Positions 4,227 through 10,532 of a stretch of 10,532 nucleotides of DNA are shown piece by piece. Under the pieces are notes generated by a model that was not told the DNA's origin, ran no database searches, and saw only the letters and a list, made by a program, of their open reading frames with translations. The stretch spans positions 1 to 10,532 of the forward strand of contig JBCCFC010000372.1 in assembly GCA_039029935.1 (NCBI GenBank). The letters are read 5' to 3'. The translations under genes and the position numbers were made by a program. Source of the DNA: G039029935 sp039029935. GTDB taxonomy: Bacteria; Chloroflexota; Anaerolineae; Caldilineales; Caldilineaceae. The number at the start of each line of letters is the position of its first letter. Positions within the stretch are counted from its first letter, which is position 1.

Positions 4227-6992
4227 ATGAAATTCAAAACAACTTCTTCCAGCGTATGGAAACGAATTGCCTCGGCAACGTTGAGCGTGTCTTTGCTGTG
4301 TACGGCAACGGCTTTAACAGGGCTGTCAACACAACCTCTCCATGCTGCCAGCATTACAGTTGACGATACCTGCACACTTGCCGATGCCATTACCGCGGCC
4401 AACAGCGACAACGCAACCAATGCCTGTCCGGCCGGGGATGGGGCAGACATCATTTATCTCAATGACGCCTCTCTCCTTCTAACGACCTGTCCATATGAGG
4501 TGGACGGGCTAAATGGTCTGCCCTCTGTCACCAGCAATGTCACCATCCAAAATGGGACGGTTGCTGCCAGTGCCTTGCCACCCCGATGTCGGATTTTTCA
4601 TGTCGATAATGGACACCTGACTCTACAGAATATGCATGTCTTGGGTGGTATTGCCAATAATCCCTCCTATACACTCTACAGTGGCGGTGGCATTTTTATG
4701 CGCAATAACGCCAGTCTGACGGTGGTCGATAGCCGTATCGAAGCCAGCCACGCCCGCGACGGTGGCGCGATTTATGCGATAGATGCCAACACCATCCACA
4801 TCGAACAGAGTGCCATTGTTTCCAATACGGCGGCAAGCATGGGCGGGGCACTCTTTGTCAAGGATACGAACGCTGTTGTGATACGTAACAGCGCGATTGA
4901 TGGCAACCGATCCAGTGGGAATGGTGGTGGCATTGTCGTAGAAGACAGCGACCTCCAAGTAGACAACAGCTCTGTTTCACACAACATGGCTTTTGGCGAT
5001 GGTGGTGGGCTGCACTCGACGGGGAGTGGTATTGAGATTATCACGAGCAACCTGCAAACCAACTTGGCCTCTAATGGCAATGGTGGCGCAATCTTCTATC
5101 AATCAAGTAGCAATAACGTTGATAATGAGGTCACCATTTCACAAAGTTGTCTTGCACAGAACGATGCCCAGTCAGGTGCGGCGATTTACACGGCCAGTGG
5201 CGCAAACGGTCATATCATCAACGCCAACAACAATTGGTGGGGCGCGGTCAGTGGTCCCGCTGAAGAGGGTGTCGGCACAGGTGACGGCATCAACAACGGC
5301 ACAGCCATCGACTATATCCCCTTTATCATAACGCCAACATTTGATTGCCGTGTTGTACCAAGCACTCCTACACCAACCTCAACACCTATCCCGTCAGCAA
5401 CAGCCAACCCAACCGCAACACCATCGCCCATGCCCACTGCCACCCAAGCACCCGATTCTTTTGCCCGTTTACCGCATCTATTCTGGGGGCAGATTCTTCT
5501 TGATGATGCGCCCGCTGCCGATGGCACACGGATTGATGCATTGGTGGATGGCGTCGTTGTGGCAATCACTCAAACCTTCACAAATGATGACGAAATGGGA
5601 TTGTTCCGTTTGGAGATTCCAGCCAATGATATTGAAGAAGGGACACGGATTCAATTTCGTGTAGACAACACAATGCTGCGCGATAGCCATCAATGGCAGT
5701 CAGGCGGCTTTACCCAACTCTACTTTGGGCAAACACCATCCATCGCCACACCAACGGCAACACCGACGCCAACGCTACCCGCCCCTGCTATGATTATCAG
5801 CCCACCAACACCCACAGCGACACCTACAATGCAACCGATGCCCAGCCCAACACCGATTATGGCAAGCTCATTTGGTGGCCGCGTTGTTGATAGTGCAGGA
5901 GCGTTATTGACGGGTGTGACGGTTGAACTCTATGCATACAATGCATCAAATGACATATCAAATAGCTCATGGGCGTTTATTCGTCAAACACAGACCGATA
6001 GCCAAGGTGACTACCGTTTTGTCAATCTGCCTGCGGGTGACTATACGCTCTACTTCCACGATCCTTTTGCCCAGCACATCGACGAATATTATGGTGATAC
6101 GGACAATATCAACAATGCACTGCGCATTGCCCTCCAGCCTTTCCAGCAGGTAGATGGCATTGACGCCGTACTCAACATTGCCGATGTCGGCCAAACCGAG
6201 ATTTCTGGTCAAGCATCGGTCTTTGAGCAGCCATCCACCAACCAGCTTGATGTCACCACTTGGGAGGATAGCGAGATTACCCTGCGTCATCAAGTCTCAT
6301 GTCCCGATAGTGTTGTCCCAGAGGCAGTTAACTTGATGATTGATGGGCAGACGTTTGCCATGAGCCTTGAGGCAAATAATCCGCAATCGAATGCAGATGG
6401 TTTTTGGTATGCTGTGACATTGATGGTCAACGATGAAAGCAATGATGCTAGTGCGCACTTAACCGAAGAGGGAACCTATGACATGGATATCCAAGTCATC
6501 TGCCCTACGCAAACACTACAGGAGCAGACGGGTGTACTGACGGTTCTCTTTGACCCTAGCGGTCAGATCACAGATGCACAAAGCGGGCAACCCATCCCCA
6601 ACGCCATCGTCACACTCTATGAAGTACCCGGCTGGCGACCACAAACAGGACCCGATGATAACGATGTTGATACGTGCGAGACCGTGCTGTCACGTCAAGA
6701 TGGCCGTTGGCAACAGACAGCCCCAACCGAACTCGGTGTGCCTGTCAACCCCGCTGTAGATCGCACCAATGGCACGTTACGCTACCTGCCTGCCGTGCGC
6801 ACCCAACGCGCCGATACGGATGGCCGCTTTGGGTGGCGTGTGGCCGAAGGTTGCTGGTATGTCACTGTGCAAGCGGAGAGCTACGACAGTGTTGTTAGCC
6901 CCATTGTGGGTGTGCCGCCGCTGGTCATAGACTTGGATATGTCGTTGGTACGCAATGTCTATTATTTGTTTTTACCTGTGATTGACCGTTGA
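4227..6992 (+). CDS. secreted multidomain beta-helix protein with Pro/Thr linkers
   Basis: The 921-residue product has a Sec signal peptide (hydrophobic core about 17-33, cleavage near LHA-A, residue 40). 'ITVDDTCTLADAITAANSD' follows, the CSLR-like start typical of secreted beta-helix proteins. Residues about 45-370 are a right-handed parallel beta-helix with repeated GG(G/A)I(F/Y) turns and a final 'NNNWWGAVSGP' motif. Two Thr/Pro linkers (about 378-409 and 503-544) bracket a beta-sandwich domain. A carboxypeptidase-regulatory-like domain ('GRVVDSAGALLTGVTVELY', about 550-640), an Ig-like segment and a second regulatory-like domain ('GQITDAQSGQPIPNAIVTLY', from about 779) follow. The chain ends YYLFLPVIDR, an ending I recall from many Chloroflexota exported proteins. 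It is likely a surface adhesin or glycan-binding protein, since no catalytic site is seen. The ATG at 4227 is chosen because it fits the signal peptide. Its ribosome site is poor. It follows the Rpn gene by 65 bp. Confidence 0.85.
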   Translation: MKFKTTSSSVWKRIASATLSVSLLCTATALTGLSTQPLHAASITVDDTCTLADAITAANSDNATNACPAGDGADIIYLNDASLLLTTCPYEVDGLNGLPSVTSNVTIQNGTVAASALPPRCRIFHVDNGHLTLQNMHVLGGIANNPSYTLYSGGGIFMRNNASLTVVDSRIEASHARDGGAIYAIDANTIHIEQSAIVSNTAASMGGALFVKDTNAVVIRNSAIDGNRSSGNGGGIVVEDSDLQVDNSSVSHNMAFGDGGGLHSTGSGIEIITSNLQTNLASNGNGGAIFYQSSSNNVDNEVTISQSCLAQNDAQSGAAIYTASGANGHIINANNNWWGAVSGPAEEGVGTGDGINNGTAIDYIPFIITPTFDCRVVPSTPTPTSTPIPSATANPTATPSPMPTATQAPDSFARLPHLFWGQILLDDAPAADGTRIDALVDGVVVAITQTFTNDDEMGLFRLEIPANDIEEGTRIQFRVDNTMLRDSHQWQSGGFTQLYFGQTPSIATPTATPTPTLPAPAMIISPPTPTATPTMQPMPSPTPIMASSFGGRVVDSAGALLTGVTVELYAYNASNDISNSSWAFIRQTQTDSQGDYRFVNLPAGDYTLYFHDPFAQHIDEYYGDTDNINNALRIALQPFQQVDGIDAVLNIADVGQTEISGQASVFEQPSTNQLDVTTWEDSEITLRHQVSCPDSVVPEAVNLMIDGQTFAMSLEANNPQSNADGFWYAVTLMVNDESNDASAHLTEEGTYDMDIQVICPTQTLQEQTGVLTVLFDPSGQITDAQSGQPIPNAIVTLYEVPGWRPQTGPDDNDVDTCETVLSRQDGRWQQTAPTELGVPVNPAVDRTNGTLRYLPAVRTQRADTDGRFGWRVAEGCWYVTVQAESYDSVVSPIVGVPPLVIDLDMSLVRNVYYLFLPVIDR

Positions 6993-7001
6993 GCACTATA
7001 A

Positions 7002-7084
7002 AAAAATTGCGGAGTCTAGCACTCTCTAGTGCGGGTCGTACACTAGAAATCCGGCAATAGAGATTGCCTAACTCCGCAATTTTT
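7002..7084. repeat. 83-bp fold-back element (terminator or MITE-like)
   Basis: AAAAATTGCGGAGT (7002-7015) pairs perfectly with ACTCCGCAATTTTT (7071-7084), a 14-bp terminal inverted repeat. The interior folds into two hairpins: GCACT-CTCT-AGTGC (7019-7032) and GGCAAT-AGAG-ATTGCC (7053-7068). The pentamer CTATA occurs on both sides (6996-7000 and 7086-7090) like a 5-bp target duplication. It begins 10 bp after the beta-helix stop codon and its right arm ends in T5, so it could also act as that gene's terminator. Confidence 0.7.
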
Positions 7085-7165
7085 CCTATACGAACGAGAA
7101 ACAAAGATGCGTATGATAGCCTGCTGATGCCTCACCAATTTGAGTGATACACTACCACTTGGCTC

Positions 7166-7194
7166 TTTGGAAATTTATATAGATGCCCTATAAT
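7166..7194 (+). promoter_or_regulatory. promoter of the lipoprotein gene
   Basis: A perfect TATAAT (7189-7194) lies 17 bp after TTTGGA (7166-7171; weak -35). The predicted start near 7201 lies downstream of the ATG at 7183, which argues for one of the later starts in the lipoprotein gene. Confidence 0.5.
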
Positions 7195-7251
7195 AGACCC
7201 ACTATTGACACAAGTAATGAATGCTTGTACCTATTCATGAATCAGAGGACT

Positions 7252-8019
7252 ATGAACCATCTCAAAAATATTTTTAGTTGCTTATGTTTAATCCTAATTA
7301 TTGGCTTGCTCGCTGGCTGTGGGCAGCCCGATGTGCAGCCCATGATTCCCAACGATGCCCCTTGGGAGAACGGTGAAATCAGTCTATACCGTGTACTCGA
7401 TAGGTCTGGTGAGTTTGCAGGGAATGCCACTATCAGCGTTCATACAGGAAGCCACATTGAGAATAGTCCTGCGCGCGATGTGGGCTGGACGATTATTCGC
7501 GATGTGGCCGCGCCGGACGGCACAGAACTACTTATGGTGGAAGTGACTCAAAAAGGGATTCGCCCGATCTATTCACGTCTTATACGAGGTAGCCAACGGG
7601 GACAGGAGCAGGTCGCAGCCACCTATAATAACGGACAAGTGGACCTCGAACTAACAACCTACCGCGATGTCACAACCTATGAACGTGTGCAAATTCCGAG
7701 CAATTCACGGGACTATCGTACATTACTTTTACTGGTGCGCTCGTTGCCGCTGGCCGAAGGGTATGCAACACGGATCAACAGCTTTCTCCCCATTGCTGGA
7801 ACACAGGAGCGTGTCCAACTGGTTGTGCGTGGACAAGAAGAGGTCACGGTTCCCGCTGGGACCTTTAACACTTGGCAGACAGAGATTACGCTGTCCGATG
7901 CCAAGATTCGCGCATGGATTGGCACAGAAACGCCCTACCCACTTTACAAGTTCACCGATGGCCGAACCGACGCCTCGTTTGAAATGAGTGAATTTACAGC
8001 CAGCGCGGATGCAAATTAA
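7252..8019 (+). CDS. lipoprotein with DUF3108-like domain
   Basis: This 255-residue exported lipoprotein has a signal segment, MNHLKNIFSCLCLILIIG, followed by the lipobox LLAGC, so Cys22 would be acylated and hold the protein at the outer face of the membrane. The mature part is beta-rich. 'YSRLIRGSQRGQEQ', 'QVDLELTT', and especially 'VTVPAGTFNTWQTEI' followed by 'RAWIGTETPYPLYKFTDGR' resemble DUF3108-type outer-surface proteins. The ATG at 7252 gives a normal signal-peptide length. AGAGG lies just 3 nt upstream, which is close. The in-frame ATG at 7237 is an alternative, and that at 7183 precedes the predicted transcript. The role is unknown. The domain family in other bacteria is periplasmic and lipid- or envelope-related, but that is not evidence for function here. 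It is followed by a repeat-rich gap of 215 bp. Confidence 0.7.
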   Translation: MNHLKNIFSCLCLILIIGLLAGCGQPDVQPMIPNDAPWENGEISLYRVLDRSGEFAGNATISVHTGSHIENSPARDVGWTIIRDVAAPDGTELLMVEVTQKGIRPIYSRLIRGSQRGQEQVAATYNNGQVDLELTTYRDVTTYERVQIPSNSRDYRTLLLLVRSLPLAEGYATRINSFLPIAGTQERVQLVVRGQEEVTVPAGTFNTWQTEITLSDAKIRAWIGTETPYPLYKFTDGRTDASFEMSEFTASADAN

Positions 8020-8024
8020 CAATT

Positions 8025-8152
8025 GATAGTTTGCGCAATCGTAACTGTTCAGCCCCCTGAGCCTGTCGAAGGGGGCGCACCAGCTTCGACAGGCTCAGCC
8101 GGCGGAGGGAAGTGAACGGTTACGTGCAATCGTAGATAGTTTGTGCAATCGT
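8025..8152. repeat. 18-bp direct repeats flanking a palindromic element
   Basis: GATAGTTTGCGCAATCGT (8025-8042) and GATAGTTTGTGCAATCGT (8135-8152) differ at one base. A partial third copy, GTGCAATCGTA, lies at 8124-8134. The palindromic element at 8041-8123 sits between the first copy and the others. The layout suggests insertion into, or duplication around, a short tandem array. Confidence 0.75.
8041..8123. repeat. REP-like palindromic element (TTCGACAGGCTCAG type)
   Basis: CTGAGCCTGTCGAAG (8057-8071) and CTTCGACAGGCTCAG (8084-8098) form a perfect 15-bp inverted repeat with a 12-nt loop. Outer arms GTAACTGTTCA (8041-8051) and TGAACGGTTAC (8113-8123) pair at 10 of 11 positions. The core TTCGACAGGCTCAG is, from general knowledge, a widely dispersed intergenic repeat in many environmental bacterial genomes. 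In transcripts it would form a long hairpin between the lipoprotein and NTF2-like genes. Confidence 0.8.
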
Positions 8153-8176
8153 CGGTCATCGCTATCAGCGTGACAC

Positions 8177-8204
8177 TTGAGATAAATGTGCCACTGATAA
8201 CAAT
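8177..8204 (+). promoter_or_regulatory. possible promoter of the NTF2-like/MFS operon
   Basis: TTGAGA (8177-8182; 5 of 6) and AACAAT (8199-8204; 4 of 6) are 16 bp apart and 30 bp before the ATG at 8235. An imperfect hairpin (TATCAG 8163-8168 with CTGATA 8194-8199) overlaps it. Confidence 0.35.
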
Positions 8205-8234
8205 GACCTACGAATTTGGATCGAGGGAAATCGC

Positions 8235-8711
8235 ATGAAACTCAAAATAGACACGTTCACATGGGCGGTCATTGGAATTGTTCTGATTTTGATGGTGGCT
8301 GCTGTCATTACTGTGCAGCGGAGCGACGGCAATACCACCAACACATTAACCTATATTGAGGATGATACACCAGCGGCGCCTGTTCAAAATGCCTTTGTTG
8401 CTTTCCATCAAGGAGATTTGTTGAAAGCGAAGGAACAGTTTACAACGGACGTCATTGAGGATGCGGGCAAAGATAGCTATGGTCCTTTTGGTGGGAATCG
8501 TATGTTAGATGAACGCCCGCGTCGTCTACGGATTGCCGATGTGCAGCAGGGGGCGGATGACGCTGATGAAGCCATTGTCATTTTTGAGTTGGATACCTAC
8601 AGCGGCGGTGGTTTGTTTGGCGGTGGTGACACGTGGAGCTACCGCAGCTCAGTCACGGTGATTCGCGAAGAGGGTGTCTGGAAAATCAATACACCTGAAT
8701 TTTTCTACTAA
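8235..8711 (+). CDS. membrane-anchored NTF2-like/DUF4878-like protein
   Basis: This 158-residue protein has one N-terminal transmembrane segment (about 10-27, WAVIGIVLILMVAAVITV). A 20-residue polar linker leads to an extracytoplasmic domain. 'APVQNAFVAFHQGDLLKAKEQFT' is the first helix pattern of NTF2-like folds. 'PRRLRIADVQ', 'EAIVIFELDTYSGGG' and the closing 'SSVTVIREEGVWKINTPEFFY' (the 'w.v....GWkI' ending) fit the curved sheet of that superfamily. The ATG at 8235 follows GAGGG by 7-8 nt, a good ribosome site. The MFS gene starts 34 bp after its stop on the same strand, so the two are probably one operon. NTF2-like domains of this kind usually bind small ligands or act as accessory domains. 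No catalytic residues are obvious, and the specific role is unknown. Confidence 0.7.
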   Translation: MKLKIDTFTWAVIGIVLILMVAAVITVQRSDGNTTNTLTYIEDDTPAAPVQNAFVAFHQGDLLKAKEQFTTDVIEDAGKDSYGPFGGNRMLDERPRRLRIADVQQGADDADEAIVIFELDTYSGGGLFGGGDTWSYRSSVTVIREEGVWKINTPEFFY

Positions 8712-8745
8712 AACCTACAAAACCGACACACAAAGGAAAAATGGA

Positions 8746-10089
8746 TTGACTACACAAGATAGCAGCCAGCCTGATCAACTCAACTTTCGACGATTATTGC
8801 CCATTCTGGTCATCGTCTTTGTCGATGTCATGGGACTAACGATTATCATTCCCATCCTGCCCTTTTATGCCATTGCCTTTGACGCCAGCCCCGCGATGAT
8901 TGGCGTCTTGCTTTCAGTATATCCATTGATGCAGTTTATCTTTGCACCCATCCTTGGCGGATTCTCAGATCGCTTTGGACGAAAACGGGTCTTGACCATT
9001 GCCCAAATTGGCACATTCTGTAGTCTCTTGGTGCTGGGATTTTCCACAAGTCTGTGGATGCTCTTCCTCGCACGTGTCATTGATGGCATCACGGGTGCAA
9101 ATATGTCAACCGCACAATCGGCGATTAGCGATAGCACATCACCACAAAACCGTGCCAAGGGGTTGGGCTTAATCGGAGCCATTTTTGGCATCAGCTTTGT
9201 CATTGGTCCCGCATTGAGTGGCGTTGCCCTGCGACTCAGTGGCAACAACTACAGCGCACCTGCATTCATGGCTGCCTGCTTTGCCCTGACCAGCGTTATC
9301 CTGACCAGCTTTATATTCGAGGAAACTCTATCACCTGAAAAGCGCGGCCAAGGCCCCGTAAGACGTCACAACTTGGGACGCATGGTGACATCGCTGGCGG
9401 ATCCCAAGCTGGGTGTGCTATTTATGCTTGTGTTGCTCTATCAGACCATTTTTGGCTCATTTCAAGCAACGTTTGCACCCTTTGTCCTCAATTTGCTCGG
9501 CTTAAACAGCTTGGGGAGCGCGATCTTCTTCACCCTATTTGGTGTCATCCTTGCCATTATCCAAGGCGGGCTAGTCGGCCCACTCAATACACGTTTTGGT
9601 GAACGACGACTGGTCTTCTGGGGGTTAGCCCTATTTGCGTTGGGATTTTTGCTGACCAGCTTCACGCCCCAACAAGCTGTGCCTTGGTATTCGCAGGAAG
9701 CCATGCTGTCTGAATTGTCCCAGCAAACGGGTGCGAATATCGCCGAGATTGACCCAGCACAACTTGCATTGCTGCCTCCCAACGAAAACAGAGGGTATGG
9801 TGCATTGATTTTTATGATTTTGGCACTATTGCCGATGCCTGTAGGGATTGGGCTACTCCAACCGAACATTAGCAGCCTTGTGACCAAACGCGCGGACCCA
9901 CGTAAAATTGGTGAATCTCTGGGCTTAAGTTCTGCCTATATGGCCGCTGGAACCGCCATTGGACCGATTACAGGCGGGGTTATCTTTGACGTATTTGGAC
10001 CCAACACCCTCTATTTGGTCAATGGGTTGGCCGCAGCGGGGTTATTTGGCTTGATTCTCTATCGCTTACGACCTGAAAGTGAAAGCTAG
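8746..10089 (+). CDS. MFS transporter, DHA1 drug:H+ antiporter / TetA-like
   Basis: This 447-residue, 12-helix membrane transporter of the major facilitator superfamily probably exports drugs or small molecules in exchange for protons. Signature motif A is GFSDRFGRKR (about 72-81), partly repeated in the second half as NTRFGERR. Motif C is visible as GISFVIGPALSGV (about 148-160), which marks the antiporter group. 'VDVMGLTIIIPILPFY' is typical of TetA-like helix 1. A start at TTG 8746 is preferred, since AAGGA (8733-8737) lies 8 nt upstream and the protein then begins a few residues before helix 1. The in-frame GTG at 8674 would overlap the upstream gene by 38 bp and adds a polar tail unlike the family. 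Oddity: a long loop of about 43 residues (307-349, 'TPQQAVPWYSQ...NENRGYG') between helices in the C-terminal half. The substrate cannot be predicted. Confidence 0.88.
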   Translation: MTTQDSSQPDQLNFRRLLPILVIVFVDVMGLTIIIPILPFYAIAFDASPAMIGVLLSVYPLMQFIFAPILGGFSDRFGRKRVLTIAQIGTFCSLLVLGFSTSLWMLFLARVIDGITGANMSTAQSAISDSTSPQNRAKGLGLIGAIFGISFVIGPALSGVALRLSGNNYSAPAFMAACFALTSVILTSFIFEETLSPEKRGQGPVRRHNLGRMVTSLADPKLGVLFMLVLLYQTIFGSFQATFAPFVLNLLGLNSLGSAIFFTLFGVILAIIQGGLVGPLNTRFGERRLVFWGLALFALGFLLTSFTPQQAVPWYSQEAMLSELSQQTGANIAEIDPAQLALLPPNENRGYGALIFMILALLPMPVGIGLLQPNISSLVTKRADPRKIGESLGLSSAYMAAGTAIGPITGGVIFDVFGPNTLYLVNGLAAAGLFGLILYRLRPESES

Positions 10090-10266
10090 AGCTGGAACGG
10101 TTTCATCAGCGGTTGATGGGTTTAGCCCAATAAATAGTACCTGTGGACCCAATTCATCCCAAACACGCCAGAGGGCATAGCGATAGGTGCGGTCTTCGGA
10201 AAAGATGGCTCCTTTGCGCATTGGCTCACTGTCTGGCAGCGGCTCTTGTAGTATTTTTGATGACAT
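10066..10266 (-). pseudogene. truncated DUF1643 family protein, N-terminal part
   Basis: The 66-residue frame starts MSSKILQEPLPDSEP and contains 'FSEDRTYRYALWRVWDELGPQVLFIGLNPSTADET', the conserved N-terminal block of DUF1643 proteins (usually about 150-170 residues). Homology stops after 'ADETV' at about 10096. The last residues, 'PALAFTFRS', come from reading the MFS gene end backwards. The 3' two-thirds is thus missing, and the break is within about 10 bp of the MFS stop codon. The start could be the ATG at 10266, 10275 or 10221. None has a strong ribosome site. Confidence 0.7.
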
Positions 10267-10384
10267 GTTACGCATTTTGATTATCTCAAACGATGTATTG
10301 ACCCGTGCCAGCTTAAGTGCTATGCTCTCTGCCCATGAAGACTGCACTGTGGTGGGACAGACCTCTGTACTAATCCCTATCTAA
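10265..10384 (+). pseudogene. truncated response-regulator receiver domain, N-terminal part
   Basis: The 39-residue frame MLRILIISNDVLTRASLSAM... has the first strand and helix of a receiver domain ('ILIISND', then 'CTVVGQ' as strand 2). It stops after 'TSVLIPI', without the phospho-acceptor strand or any output domain. The start ATG overlaps the start of the DUF1643 fragment within one CATG. A full NarL-type regulator would have about 210 residues. The first acidic position is Asn instead of Asp, so it was already divergent or has decayed. It appears to be a relic. Confidence 0.6.
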
Positions 10385-10410
10385 CTACCTATAATTGAAT
10401 ACAAAAATGC

Positions 10411-10477
10411 AAGGCAGCCCCGGAGTCGAACCGGAGTCTTTAGGAATAGATCTCCACAGACTAGAGCTAAGCCACCT
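10411..10477 (-). tRNA. tRNA-like sequence, short and imperfect (possible tRNA relic)
   Basis: On the minus strand, AGGTGGC can pair with GCTGCCT over 7 bp (two G-U). TCCGG-TTCGACT-CCGGG is a textbook T arm (TTCGA loop) placed directly before the 3' acceptor strand. A CTC/GAG D-like stem and a TTCCTAA loop reminiscent of tRNA-Arg(CCT) are present. The total is only 67 nt, about 6 short of a minimal tRNA, and no good 5-bp anticodon stem forms. No CCA is encoded. It may be a decayed or deleted tRNA, or an unusual one. tmRNA was considered and is not supported. Confidence 0.35.
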
Positions 10478-10532
10478 CGACTGGAATTAATTATGAAAAA
10501 CGATTAGCTTCGTTTCTTTTGTCAGATTCGAG

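Noticed and set aside
4623..5569. Several 85-112-codon frames on both strands inside the beta-helix gene
   Set aside because: They overlap a long gene with clear domain structure and have no recognisable domains or ribosome sites of their own.
7009..7077. Fold-back element as a tRNA, because of a 7-bp GCGGAGT/ACTCCGC stem and inner arms
   Set aside because: No TTCGA-type T loop, no anticodon arm, and the stem extends to 14 bp.
7183..7251. Upstream ATG starts of the lipoprotein gene
   Set aside because: The ATG at 7183 overlaps the -10 box and gives an overlong signal sequence; 7237 remains possible but has no ribosome site.
8674..8745. GTG start of the MFS gene overlapping the NTF2-like gene
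   Set aside because: It adds 24 polar residues unlike the family and its purine-rich stretch abuts the start; the TTG at 8746 has a well-spaced AAGGA.
10264..10267. Genuine divergent genes with overlapping start codons
   Set aside because: Both products are cut off within conserved domains, so the overlap is better read as part of a relic, though the original arrangement may have been real.
10411..10532. 3' end of a tmRNA running off the window
   Set aside because: The 3' end lacks CCA and the typical CTCC acceptor, and an acceptor partner is found locally 60 nt upstream, which favours a tRNA-like unit.

Overview
The window is a chromosomal segment of about 47-50% GC that looks like Chloroflexota (an Anaerolineae/Herpetosiphon/Chloroflexia-type organism). 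This is an inference from gene style, not from a marker gene. It rests on a large secreted beta-helix protein with a CSLR-like N-terminus, Pro/Thr linkers and a C-terminal 'LFLPVIDR' ending, an Rpn-type nuclease with a Gly-Arg-Glu-Glu repeat, and a lipoprotein followed by small anchored proteins of unknown role.

Layout. Positions 1-97 hold only a 26-bp tandem repeat. A NarL-type response regulator on the minus strand (98-400) stops inside its receiver domain. After about 370 bp of non-coding DNA come two minus-strand genes: a class 3 (alpha/beta hydrolase) lipase (769-1875) and, upstream of it, an unrecognised 220-residue protein with a duplicated amphipathic IAK..AP motif at its C-terminus (1987-2649). 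A non-coding divergent region (2650-3048) follows, with a cluster of short repeats and a perfect 54-bp palindrome (2976-3029) in the presumed leader of the plus-strand Rpn nuclease gene (3049-4161). Next are the secreted beta-helix protein (4227-6992), an 83-bp fold-back element or terminator (7002-7084), a lipoprotein with a DUF3108-like region (7252-8019), a palindromic repeat element flanked by near-identical 18-bp direct repeats (8025-8152), a membrane-anchored NTF2-like protein (8235-8711) and a DHA1-type MFS exporter (8746-10089).

The right end is a scar. Directly after the MFS stop codon lie the 5' piece of a DUF1643 gene (minus) and the 5' piece of a receiver-domain gene (plus). They are head to head, with overlapping start codons, and both are cut off distally. 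A short, imperfect tRNA-like sequence (10411-10477, minus) follows.

How the genes fit together. The lipase and its upstream neighbour may form a pair. The NTF2-like protein and the MFS exporter are probably co-transcribed. The beta-helix protein and the lipoprotein are both exported surface proteins. No complete known system (CRISPR, restriction-modification, toxin-antitoxin, prophage, IS with transposase) is visible. The strongest unexplained signals are the perfect palindrome and a nested upstream ORF in front of the Rpn gene, the unknown lipase partner, two structured palindromic elements, and the block of truncated genes beside the tRNA-like sequence.
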